DNA of 24,172 nt from a virus. Positions 7,666-13,550 of the stretch are shown piece by piece (the stretch's first letter is position 1; each line of letters begins with the position of its first letter). The translations under genes were made by a program, and so were the position numbers. The stretch covers positions 1-24,172 of the IMG/VR virus record IMGVR_UViG_3300012147_000084; one strand, 5' to 3'. The notes under the pieces were generated by a model. That model made no database searches. It was not told where the DNA came from and was given only the letters and a program-made list of their open reading frames with translations.

Positions 7666-7893
7666 ATGAGAAGAATAATAATAGTGTTAGGATTAGGGTT
7701 AGGAATGATGAGTTGTAGTGTATCTACATCTGGTAATGTAGATGTTGATTCTAACGACATTAAATATGTGAGAGATAGTAGAACTAATTTATGTTTTGGT
7801 ATTGTCGCATCAAGAAAATCTTTTAGTACAGCTACAACTGGGTTAGGGGTTACATGTGTACCATGTGAAAGTGTTAAACATTTAATTAAGTAA
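7666..7893 (+). CDS. Small lipoprotein, 75 aa
   Basis: A hydrophobic N-terminus (RRIIIVLGLGLGMMSC) ends in a lipobox-like MMSC, so the mature protein would be lipidated at Cys17. A conserved-looking segment (SRTNLCFGIVASRK, then CVPCESV) with three further Cys follows. The pattern resembles small lipoproteins seen in other Bacteroidetes phages and prophages. No function can be assigned; a surface role such as exclusion is possible. Confidence 0.6.
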   Translation: MRRIIIVLGLGLGMMSCSVSTSGNVDVDSNDIKYVRDSRTNLCFGIVASRKSFSTATTGLGVTCVPCESVKHLIK

Positions 7894-7894
7894 T

Positions 7895-8131
7895 ATGAAT
7901 GTATTAGAAATGTTAGTTGGTCGTAAAATGTTAGTAATGACTGATATGAACGTTGAAATTGAGTTAGAAATAAAGTCAGTTAAAGAAAGTATAAGGACAA
8001 TACAGATTACTCCAGATACTAAAGAAAATGATTATTGGGGTGAGACTTCCCAAGAATTATCCTACTACGTTATTTTTACCAATGACTCTACTAAGACCTT
8101 TAAAAGTTTAAATCAGATAAATATTATATGA
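7895..8131 (+). CDS. Hypothetical protein, 78 aa
   Basis: This small beta-rich protein (VEIELEIKSVKES, SYYVIFTNDSTK) has no recognised family. It starts one nt after the lipoprotein stop and overlaps the next gene by 4 nt, so it is in the same operon. Confidence 0.6.
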   Translation: MNVLEMLVGRKMLVMTDMNVEIELEIKSVKESIRTIQITPDTKENDYWGETSQELSYYVIFTNDSTKTFKSLNQINII

Positions 8132-8325
8132 AAGTAAACTTTAGAAATTATCAAGGGTTAGCTGGTGAATTAGATACACTACTTATTTGTGAATCTATCT
8201 GTGGTCATTCTATATCTAGGTTATATTCAACACAATACCCATTTAAAATATTTAAACTTAGATTTGCTAAGAAGAGGTTAATGAAAGAAATGGAATTATT
8301 AACTGGTAAGAAAATTACAGAATAG
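8128..8325 (+). CDS. Hypothetical protein, 65 aa
   Basis: A small basic protein starting at an ATGA overlap with the preceding stop. It has no recognised domain. It ends just before the promoter at 8327. Confidence 0.55.
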   Translation: MKVNFRNYQGLAGELDTLLICESICGHSISRLYSTQYPFKIFKLRFAKKRLMKEMELLTGKKITE

Positions 8326-8326
8326 T

Positions 8327-8357
8327 TTGTTTTATTAGAATAAGTTTTGTACCTTTA
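8327..8357 (+). promoter_or_regulatory. Bacteroidetes-type promoter for the nucleotidyltransferase N-half
   Basis: TTG 8327-8329 and TACCTTTA 8350-8357 are separated by 20 nt; the gene starts at 8385. Confidence 0.7.
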
Positions 8358-8384
8358 CATCTCACAAATAAAACTAAATAAATT

Positions 8385-9107
8385 ATGACATACGAATACT
8401 TAAAAGAAAACGGTTTAATACTTTTTGAGACAGTAATAGGTAGTCAAGCTTATGGAACTCAAACACTAACATCAGATATTGATGAAAAATTTGTGTATAT
8501 ATTACCAGAGGATAATATTTTAGGTACTAAATATGTTGAACAAGTTAATGTAACAAAGGATAAAACTGGTTGGGAATTAAAAAGATTTTTAGAATTAATG
8601 GGTACTAGTAATCCAACAGTTTTAGAGTTATTAAACTCTCCCGAAGATTGTATCATAACAAAACATCCATTATTTGATTTAATTCTTGAAAATAAAGATG
8701 AATTTATAACAAAAGGGTGTAAGAATTCATTTGCTGGTTATGCCATTCAACAAATTCAAAAAGCTAAAGGTCTTAATAAGAAACAAAATTGGGAGAAAGA
8801 TAAAGTAGCTAGAAAAGATGTTTTAGATTTCGTCTATGTTATTCAAGATGAGAAAACTATTCCCCTAAAGAAGTGGATGGTTGATACTGAGTTAGAAATT
8901 AAGTTTTTTGGTGTTGTTAAAATGTCAAACGCTAGAGACATGTATACTCTTTATTATGATTGGGATGCACATAAATGTTTTTCTAATAATATATCAGACG
9001 AAGATAAAGAAAAATATAAATTAATTTTAAAAGAATTAGGTAAACCATTTGGGTTGGGTTATAAAGGTTTAGCTAAAGTTGGTGGTAATGAAGAAAACCC
9101 AGAGTAA
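8385..9107 (+). CDS. RlaP/YcgL-type nucleotidyltransferase, N-terminal half
   Basis: This 240-aa fragment contains the Pol-beta-type active site GSQAYGTQTLTSDID (S20 and the D31-x-D33 pair) of the COG3541/RlaP family of RNA-repair-associated nucleotidyltransferases. It runs through KFFGVVKMSNARDMYTLYYD and ends after GLGYKGLAKVGG. The missing C-terminal part, beginning SNQLRLSSIPKGE, is encoded at 10150-10632 after a 1-kb cassette. The last codons lie in the stem of a bidirectional terminator. Each half has its own promoter, so two polypeptides could assemble into one enzyme. Alternatively the gene is simply disrupted. Confidence 0.82.
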   Translation: MTYEYLKENGLILFETVIGSQAYGTQTLTSDIDEKFVYILPEDNILGTKYVEQVNVTKDKTGWELKRFLELMGTSNPTVLELLNSPEDCIITKHPLFDLILENKDEFITKGCKNSFAGYAIQQIQKAKGLNKKQNWEKDKVARKDVLDFVYVIQDEKTIPLKKWMVDTELEIKFFGVVKMSNARDMYTLYYDWDAHKCFSNNISDEDKEKYKLILKELGKPFGLGYKGLAKVGGNEENPE

Positions 9108-9118
9108 ATCTGGGTTTT
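9094..9118. terminator. Bidirectional terminator between convergent genes
   Basis: A perfect 10-bp stem (AAAACCCAGA / TCTGGGTTTT) has loop GTAAA. A-tract and T-tract flanks make it work in both directions. The stop of the nucleotidyltransferase half (9105-9107) is in the loop, and the HNH gene ends at 9117 from the other side. Confidence 0.85.
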
Positions 9119-9701
9119 AATATTTTGGTCTATTTAAATTACCTTCATAAATCACACCGTTTATCTCTCTTGTAGTTGCCCATAGTGGTCTTAGATTAGA
9201 TAATGCGTTAACAAGTTTAATGTCAGAATATTTATTGAAATTAGTAACTCCGATGACGTGGTCTATATGCCATTCACCATAATTACCCCACGTCATCCCA
9301 TCACTAAAAAGAGATTCTAAATGGTTTTTAAGGTCTAAAGCTGAATAACCTAATACATCAATAGTATGTCCTTCTTTTTTCATTCCTAACCTCTTTAAAG
9401 TATCTGATAATAACCCCCTCCATCGAACGGTAAAAGGGTTTCGTTTATAATAATTATTCTGTATTGTCCTTATTTTTTCTGGGTTATTTTTAGCGTATTC
9501 TTTATTATATCCTGGGTTATTATCACTCCATCGTTTTTTAGCTCCCTTAACTTTATCTAAATTTTGTTTTCGATATTCTTTAGCCTCTATACGTCTACAA
9601 CTACGACATTGTGAACGTAACCCATTTGGTCCGTTTTTCTGAACACCATATTCACATAATGGTTGTTCTATATTACATTTACAACAAACTCTAGTTTCCA
9701 T
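9117..9701 (-). CDS. HNH homing endonuclease
   Basis: This 194-aa protein has an N-terminal zinc-binding CxC...CRSC region (VCCKCNIEQ, SQCRSCRR), a basic linker, and an HNH core in GEWHIDHVIGV followed by ALSNLRPLWATTRE. This is the layout of phage HNH endonucleases. It lies inside a plus-strand nucleotidyltransferase gene that it appears to interrupt, consistent with homing. Its start overlaps the upstream ribbon-helix-helix gene by 11 nt, suggesting translational coupling and repression control. Confidence 0.87.
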   Translation of the reverse strand: METRVCCKCNIEQPLCEYGVQKNGPNGLRSQCRSCRRIEAKEYRKQNLDKVKGAKKRWSDNNPGYNKEYAKNNPEKIRTIQNNYYKRNPFTVRWRGLLSDTLKRLGMKKEGHTIDVLGYSALDLKNHLESLFSDGMTWGNYGEWHIDHVIGVTNFNKYSDIKLVNALSNLRPLWATTREINGVIYEGNLNRPKY

Positions 9702-9852
9702 GGTTAATTGTATTAAAATGTTGTCCCAACAACCAATTTATTAGTTGTGACTTATTGATACCATCTTTAACAAGTTGGTTATGATTTTCTTCTGAAATGG
9801 TAATAGACAACTTCCCTTTCTTTTCTTCTAGTGTTTTTGATTTTCTTCCCAT
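9691..9852 (-). CDS. Ribbon-helix-helix DNA-binding protein, 53 aa
   Basis: The minus-strand ATG at 9852 opens a 53-codon frame: a basic N-terminus (MGRKSKTLEEKKG), a beta strand KLSITIS, then helices ENHNQLVKDG and NKSQLINWLLGQ. This is the Arc/MetJ/CopG ribbon-helix-helix pattern. It overlaps the HNH start, so it is probably an autorepressor or targeting partner of the endonuclease. A TATATTTA box lies upstream on the minus strand (around 9870). Confidence 0.65.
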   Translation of the reverse strand: MGRKSKTLEEKKGKLSITISEENHNQLVKDGINKSQLINWLLGQHFNTINHGN

Positions 9853-9915
9853 GATACTTATTGTTTATAACTATAAATATATAGGAAACTAGTAAAAGTA
9901 ATACTAAGGCGAATT

Positions 9916-10050
9916 TTATTTATCTTTTTTATTAAAATGGTTAGTAAGTAATGAATCAATTAATTTAGATTTATTATAATTTCCCTCTTCAAGTTGTTTA
10001 AGTATTTCTGGTGATAGTGCCACACTAATTTTTTTAATAATTTTAGTCAT
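9916..10050 (-). CDS. Second ribbon-helix-helix protein, 44 aa
   Basis: The minus-strand ATG at 10050 opens a 44-codon frame: MTKIIKKISVALSPEILKQL, then EEGNYNKSKLIDSLLTNHF. A strand is followed by two helices, as in small RHH repressors. It is the most upstream gene of the inserted minus-strand cassette. The region between it and the nucleotidyltransferase C-half promoter is AT-rich and may hold its operator. Confidence 0.6.
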   Translation of the reverse strand: MTKIIKKISVALSPEILKQLEEGNYNKSKLIDSLLTNHFNKKDK

Positions 10051-10104
10051 AATATTTTATTTTAAATATAGATAAAATAACTTAAAAATAAATAGGTTGA
10101 CGTG

Positions 10105-10135
10105 TTTACGGAACCAAATTTATTTTGTACCTTTA
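10105..10135 (+). promoter_or_regulatory. Promoter for the nucleotidyltransferase C-half
   Basis: TACCTTTA at 10128-10135 is a strong -7 box. The -33 element is poor: TTTAC lies at the right distance and a TTGAC (10097) lies too far away. Transcription would start just before ATG 10150. Confidence 0.55.
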
Positions 10136-10149
10136 CTAAAAATAATATT

Positions 10150-10632
10150 ATGATGAAAAATAAAAATAAAGAAAATTACGGTGAATCAAACCAACTACGA
10201 TTATCATCAATACCAAAGGGTGAGGAACCTATTTGTAATATTGTTTATAATAAAGATGCTTATTCAAGTCATTGTAAAGACTTTAAAGAATATCAAGAAT
10301 GGATTGAAAATAGAAATGAGCAACGATATGTTGACACAAAACAACATGGTCAAAAGATTGATGGGAAAAACATGATGCATTGTATTAGACTTATTAGAAT
10401 GGCTCAAGAGATTGGTAGAGGTGATGGAATCATTGTTAGAAGACCAGATGCTAAATATTTACTATCTATTAGACATGGAGAATTAGATTTAGATGAATTA
10501 ATTGGTGAAGCTGAACTAGAAATTGAAAATATGCATAAAATATTTGATGCTTCATCTTTACCAAATAAAATTGATGTTGAATTGGTTAATAAATTATTAG
10601 TTAAGATTAGAAGAGAATTCTATCAATTATAA
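10150..10632 (+). CDS. RlaP/YcgL-type nucleotidyltransferase, C-terminal half
   Basis: This 160-aa polypeptide starts at the tandem ATGATG (10150). After a short new N-terminus (MMKNKNKENYGE) it enters SNQLRLSSIPKGE and NIVYNKDAYSSHCKDFKEY, then RYVDTKQHGQKIDGKNMMHC and RRPDAKYLLSIRHGELD. This is the C-terminal part of the same COG3541/RlaP-type family whose N-terminal half ends at 9107. It lacks the GSxxYGT...SDxD site, so alone it cannot be a nucleotidyltransferase. The end overlaps the convergent GIY-YIG gene by 10 nt. Residues upstream of 10150 in this frame fall within the promoter, so they are not expected to be translated. Confidence 0.8.
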   Translation: MMKNKNKENYGESNQLRLSSIPKGEEPICNIVYNKDAYSSHCKDFKEYQEWIENRNEQRYVDTKQHGQKIDGKNMMHCIRLIRMAQEIGRGDGIIVRRPDAKYLLSIRHGELDLDELIGEAELEIENMHKIFDASSLPNKIDVELVNKLLVKIRREFYQL

Positions 10633-10946
10633 AATGGATTGTTTTTAAGTAGGAAGTTGATGGTTTCATCAGCTTCTTCACAGTCTTTAATAAATGAAGA
10701 TAATTCATCATTAGATAATTTTCTCCATTCATTTTTGGCTTCGGTAAGTGTTCGATACTTTCTATGTAATGAACGTTCAACCTTTAAATAGTTATCTGAT
10801 TGATATGAATCTACTAGTGTGATTTTATTATCGTTTCCAGTAGACAACTGTTTAAGTCTTTTGATTGGGTCATTCTTAGTTACCCCAATCTTATACGCTT
10901 CAGTACCAGTATCACTAACTGATAACATTAAATATACATATCCCAT
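10623..10946 (-). CDS. GIY-YIG nuclease of the T5orf172/MUG113 type
   Basis: This 107-aa protein begins MGYVYLM and continues with YKIGVTKND, RLKQLSTGN, a VERSLHRKY motif and EWRKLS. These are the GIY-YIG landmarks of the T5orf172/MUG113 family. ATG 10946 is preferred over an upstream TTG because it starts directly at the first strand. Such genes are usually mobile-element or phage nucleases. It is convergent with the nucleotidyltransferase C-half. Confidence 0.75.
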   Translation of the reverse strand: MGYVYLMLSVSDTGTEAYKIGVTKNDPIKRLKQLSTGNDNKITLVDSYQSDNYLKVERSLHRKYRTLTEAKNEWRKLSNDELSSFIKDCEEADETINFLLKNNPFYN

Positions 10947-10971
10947 ATGTAATAATAACAATAAATAAACT

Positions 10972-11017
10972 AATTGTCAAGTTTTTTTAAAAAAAATGTG
11001 AAAAAAACTTGACAATT
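10972..11017. repeat. Perfect 17-bp inverted repeat with divergent TTGAC boxes
   Basis: AATTGTCAAGTTTTTTT (10972-10988) is the exact reverse complement of 11001-11017. The right arm holds the TTGACAATT of the leader 1 promoter; the left arm presents the same box leftward toward the GIY-YIG gene. It may also act as a hairpin terminator. Confidence 0.8.
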
Positions 11018-11038
11018 GGAAAACTTTTCGTACCTTTG
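11009..11038 (+). promoter_or_regulatory. Strong promoter of tRNA unit 1
   Basis: TTG 11009-11011 within TTGACAATTGG is followed after 19 nt by TACCTTTG 11031-11038, a consensus Bacteroidetes promoter. The upstream box is almost identical to that of tRNA unit 3 (20408). Confidence 0.85.
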
Positions 11039-11076
11039 TGTATATTTAATAATAAAACAAACAAAAAATAGAAAAA

Positions 11077-11157
11077 ATGAAAACTTTAAACACACAATTG
11101 GTCCTTTTAAACTTATGTTTACTATTAGTAGTAAACATGACGGGTCTTGTCTGTTAA
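11077..11157 (+). CDS. Leader peptide 1 (Leu/Val/Cys-rich), 26 aa
   Basis: The peptide MKTLNTQLVLLNLCLLLVVN ends MTGLVC. Of 26 residues, 9 are Leu (5 TTA codons), 4 Val and 2 Cys. The tRNAs downstream are Cys(GCA), Val(TAC), Leu(TAA)-like and Leu(TAG). The gene lies between the unit 1 promoter and a terminator placed 2 nt before tRNA-Cys. Its codons 21-23 include GACGGG, which can pair with the terminator's 5' arm. This is the layout of an amino-acid attenuator leader. All three such leaders start MKT. The proposed role is sensing charged tRNA-Leu/Val/Cys by ribosome stalling; translation is inferred. Confidence 0.7.
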   Translation: MKTLNTQLVLLNLCLLLVVNMTGLVC

Positions 11158-11194
11158 AAGAAGTAAATACTTTTAAAACAAACAGAAGCCCGTC
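11139..11194 (+). promoter_or_regulatory. Putative antiterminator of attenuator 1
   Basis: GACGGG (11139-11144) pairs with CCCGTC (11189-11194), the 5' arm of the terminator. Outer pairing is extended by CTT with AAG and by CTGTT (11151-11155) with AACAG (11181-11185), about 14 bp with small bulges. This structure and the terminator exclude each other. Confidence 0.65.
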
Positions 11195-11218
11195 TAAATT
11201 ATTAGATGGGCTTTTTTT
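11187..11218 (+). terminator. Attenuator terminator 1
   Basis: The stem AGCCCGTCT / AGATGGGCT (one G-T pair) with an 8-nt loop is followed by seven T. It ends 2 nt before tRNA-Cys, so tRNA expression requires readthrough. Confidence 0.88.
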
Positions 11219-11220
11219 AT

Positions 11221-11292
11221 GCTCCAATGACCGAGTGGTTTAGGTGACGGTTTGCAAAACCGTTTACGCATGTTCGAATCATGCTTGGAGCT
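11221..11292 (+). tRNA. tRNA-Cys (GCA)
   Basis: The acceptor is GCTCCAA/TTGGAGC with discriminator T. The anticodon stem ACGGT/ACCGT has loop TTGCAAA, giving anticodon GCA. No CCA is encoded. It is the first tRNA of unit 1. Confidence 0.92.
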
Positions 11293-11300
11293 CAAATATT

Positions 11301-11342
11301 AAAGTATAAATAATAAAGTATAAATAATAAAGTAGAAATAAT
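11301..11342 (+). repeat. Three tandem 14-bp repeats
   Basis: AAAGTATAAATAAT occurs twice and AAAGTAGAAATAAT once, directly upstream of and overlapping the ATG at 11341. They form an A-rich leader similar to the repeats before 18452. Confidence 0.8.
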
Positions 11343-11502
11343 GGAAATAGAAGAATTTAAAGTTATAATCAGAGGTTCTCTTGATGGTTCAATAAAAAGG
11401 TTCAGAGATGAAAAACAATTGGTTGAGAAAGAAGAAATTAAAATAAGAACGTTAAAAATTAAAAATATTATAAAAGTAATTTTTAATAAAAGTAAAAATT
11501 AA
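11341..11502 (+). CDS. Small basic protein, 53 aa
   Basis: ATG 11341 opens a 53-codon frame (MEIEEFKVIIRGSLDGSIKR and onward), Lys- and Ile-rich. No family is recognised. It lies between tRNA-Cys and another small gene in tRNA unit 1 and is probably read through from the unit 1 promoter. Confidence 0.5.
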   Translation: MEIEEFKVIIRGSLDGSIKRFRDEKQLVEKEEIKIRTLKIKNIIKVIFNKSKN

Positions 11503-11507
11503 GTGTT

Positions 11508-11825
11508 ATGTTAAATGTTAGGAGAGAATTTTTAGTAAATAGAGATGAAACTGGTAGAGAAGTTGTTTTTTACCCACAAACTGGTAAGAAATATTATGTT
11601 GAATTCATCGAACCAAGGAATTTTAAAAGTTCATGGGGTGATATAGACCCAGCAACAAAAAAAATGACTGGTTCATATGGTAATAAAACAAAAGGTGCTA
11701 TTACTCCTAACGAATCCTTAATAACAAAGGAAAATGGTTTCAGTGAAATTGTTGAAGGTAAAGGTAGTCCTTATTATAATATTGATGTGTTACATAATAA
11801 ATGGAAAAGAGATAATGGTTACTAA
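11508..11825 (+). CDS. Hypothetical phage protein, 105 aa
   Basis: This small beta-rich protein (KKYYVEFIEP, WGDIDPATKKMTGSYG, NESLITKENGF) resembles proteins of unknown function in Bacteroidetes phages. Its stop overlaps the following ATG (11815). Confidence 0.6.
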   Translation: MLNVRREFLVNRDETGREVVFYPQTGKKYYVEFIEPRNFKSSWGDIDPATKKMTGSYGNKTKGAITPNESLITKENGFSEIVEGKGSPYYNIDVLHNKWKRDNGY

Positions 11826-11940
11826 AGATGATGAAACTTTAATATTAGAAATTAATGATAAGTTTGATAGATTAATTAGGATTAAAAAAATTAGAAATAT
11901 TAAAAAAGTGAAAAAATGGTTATTGATAAAAACAAAGTAA
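11815..11940 (+). CDS. Very small basic protein, 41 aa
   Basis: ATG 11815 overlaps the end of the upstream gene, and its own end overlaps the next gene's ATG (11916), a chain of translational overlaps. The peptide (MVTKDDETLILEINDKFDRL, then a Lys/Ile-rich tail) predicts a single helix. It has no known family and may be spurious. Confidence 0.4.
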   Translation: MVTKDDETLILEINDKFDRLIRIKKIRNIKKVKKWLLIKTK

Positions 11941-12233
11941 AAATTGAATTATATAAATCTAAGGTAAGTGCTTACATTAGTCATTATATGTATGGTAATG
12001 TATATTACACAGTTGAAATGGCAGATGGTAAGTTTCAATTTCCGATTGAAACAGTTGATACTCATGAAGAAAAGGTTAAGTGTGAAAATGGTAAGACTAA
12101 AATAGTGGTAATTGTTGATGATTTATCAAGTGATTTAGGTTCAACAACATTTAGTGCTGAAATTAAAGCATCTGAATTGAATAGATGGATTGTTAAAGCA
12201 ATCGATAAAGATAAGTTTATAAAGGTAGGTTAA
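11916..12233 (+). CDS. Hypothetical phage protein, 105 aa
   Basis: A beta-rich protein with YYTVEMADGKFQFPIETVD and, near the end, TTFSAEIKASELNRWI. It has the look of a conserved phage hypothetical but no function is known. It ends 11 nt before tRNA-Val. Confidence 0.65.
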   Translation: MVIDKNKVKIELYKSKVSAYISHYMYGNVYYTVEMADGKFQFPIETVDTHEEKVKCENGKTKIVVIVDDLSSDLGSTTFSAEIKASELNRWIVKAIDKDKFIKVG

Positions 12234-12244
12234 TCCTACCAAAT

Positions 12245-12317
12245 TGGGATATAGCTCAGTGGAAGCAGCATCTCCTTTACATGGAGAAGGTCGTAGGTTC
12301 GAATCCTACTATCCCAA
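12245..12317 (+). tRNA. tRNA-Val (TAC)
   Basis: The acceptor is TGGGATA/TATCCCA with discriminator A. The anticodon stem TCTCC/GGAGA has loop TTTACAT, giving TAC. The T arm is GTAGG-TTCGAAT-CCTAC. It belongs to the Leu/Val/Cys unit. Confidence 0.9.
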
Positions 12318-12323
12318 CAATAT

Positions 12324-12377
12324 GCTCCGATAGTGGAACTGGTAGACACGCTATTTGAAATTAATTAAACTAAATAT
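12324..12377 (+). pseudogene. Orphan 5' half of a tRNA-Leu-like gene
   Basis: GCTCCGA followed by a class II D arm (GTGGAACTGGTAGACACGC) is a tRNA-Leu-type 5' half. After it the sequence turns AT-rich and runs into the next tRNA. No TCGGAGC 3' acceptor partner was seen in the window. It is a remnant, or one half of a trans-split gene whose partner is elsewhere. Confidence 0.6.
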
Positions 12378-12451
12378 GGTCCCGTAGCCCAATAGGCAGA
12401 GGCATCGAGCTTAAACCTCGTACAGTGTGGATTCGAATTCCATCGGGACTA
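12378..12451 (+). tRNA. tRNA-Leu (TAA)-like with short variable loop
   Basis: The acceptor is GGTCCCG/CGGGACT with discriminator A. The anticodon stem TCGAG/CTCGT has loop CTTAAAC, giving TAA, which reads UUA. The variable loop is only about 5 nt, although bacterial tRNA-Leu is class II, so the charged amino acid is uncertain. Confidence 0.75.
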
Positions 12452-12511
12452 CTAATATAAATTTTTAAATAAAAGACACGTTGTTTATATTTATTTAAAA
12501 ACTTGTAGTAT

Positions 12512-12593
12512 GCAGATATGGGGGAATTGGTAGACCCGTTGCATTTAGAATGCAATGCCGAATGGCGTGAGAGTTCGAGTCTCTTTATCTGTA
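12512..12593 (+). tRNA. tRNA-Leu (TAG)
   Basis: The acceptor is GCAGATA/TATCTGT with discriminator A. The anticodon stem TTGCA/TGCAA has loop TTTAGAA, giving TAG. There is a class II variable arm (TGCCGAATGGCG) and a T arm with loop TTCGAGT. Confidence 0.9.
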
Positions 12594-12627
12594 CGACTTT
12601 TTTATTTTTATGGTATATTTATAGTAT

Positions 12628-13533
12628 ATGAAATTAATTGAAATATATCAACAAGTAATAACTGAACAATTAATATTTGAAAATTCATCTATTATATTAA
12701 ATGAGGTTTTTATATTATGTGAATCTAAAGATGAAAATACATTTGAATGGGATATTACCAAAGAAAAGATTGATAAATCAAAAGAAGGTATTAGTAGTAA
12801 AAAACAAGCTGAAAAGTATTTAAATATGTTTTTGGATAAGATTAAATCTTTACCAAAATCAATAAAAGTTAAATTAACCAAATATGCATTAATATCCTTA
12901 ATTACTGTTATAGGTGTTAATTCAGTTGATTCTATAATTTCATCTAAAGCTCCAGAAATTAAACAAGAATTATCACTACACTTTAAGAACTTGAATATGG
13001 AGGTTCCAGAAGAAGTTCAATCTAATCCAACAATATCATCTGATAGTCTTAAATTATTCCTAAAACGTGAGGAAGGTTCTGTTAAAGAAAAAGGTAATCC
13101 AGTACTTAATGCATATAGATTAGGTGATGGTATGATAACTATTGGGTGGGGACATGCTGAAAAAGAAAATAAATCCAAATATGCATTAGGACAATCAATA
13201 GATATAAATGTTGCACAACAATTATTTAATGATGATGTAGAAGAAGCTGAAAATGGTTTGAATAGAATCTTCAAACAATGGAAACATAAAGGTATTGATG
13301 TTAAGATTGACCAAAACATGTATGATGCAATGACTTCTATGATTTTCAATATGGGTATTGGTAACTTCAGAAAATCAGAATTCATTCAAGAAGTTAAGAA
13401 AAATAACTTTGAAGCTGCAAAAGATTTAATACCACAAACAAATGTAACATATGCTGGTCATATACCTAGAAGAGCATTAGAAGCTGAAATGTTCGGAAAA
13501 GGAATGAATAATTTACAAATAGCTAAAATATAG
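12628..13533 (+). CDS. GH24 (T4-type) lysozyme with N-terminal membrane extension
   Basis: In this 301-aa protein, residues about 140-301 form a GH24 lysozyme domain: KREEG with E149, then GDGMITIGWGH with D167 and T171, matching the Glu-Asp-Thr triad. IFNMGIGNFRKS and IPRRALEAEMF match later family motifs. Residues 1-125 are an extension with a hydrophobic stretch at about 84-101 (TKYALISLITVIGVNSV). This could be a membrane anchor or export segment. It hydrolyses peptidoglycan, either for lysis or as part of the particle. A TATATTTA box (12614) lies just upstream, after tRNA-Leu(TAG). Confidence 0.85.
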   Translation: MKLIEIYQQVITEQLIFENSSIILNEVFILCESKDENTFEWDITKEKIDKSKEGISSKKQAEKYLNMFLDKIKSLPKSIKVKLTKYALISLITVIGVNSVDSIISSKAPEIKQELSLHFKNLNMEVPEEVQSNPTISSDSLKLFLKREEGSVKEKGNPVLNAYRLGDGMITIGWGHAEKENKSKYALGQSIDINVAQQLFNDDVEEAENGLNRIFKQWKHKGIDVKIDQNMYDAMTSMIFNMGIGNFRKSEFIQEVKKNNFEAAKDLIPQTNVTYAGHIPRRALEAEMFGKGMNNLQIAKI

Positions 13534-13550
13534 ATAAAATATAGATAATT

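Noticed and set aside
11301-11342. CRISPR-like repeats
   Set aside because: Three contiguous 14-bp A-rich units without spacers form an untranslated leader. No repeat-spacer arrangement exists in the window.
13017-13385. 122-aa minus-strand frame
   Set aside because: It is the shadow of the lysozyme gene, whose motifs are on the plus strand.
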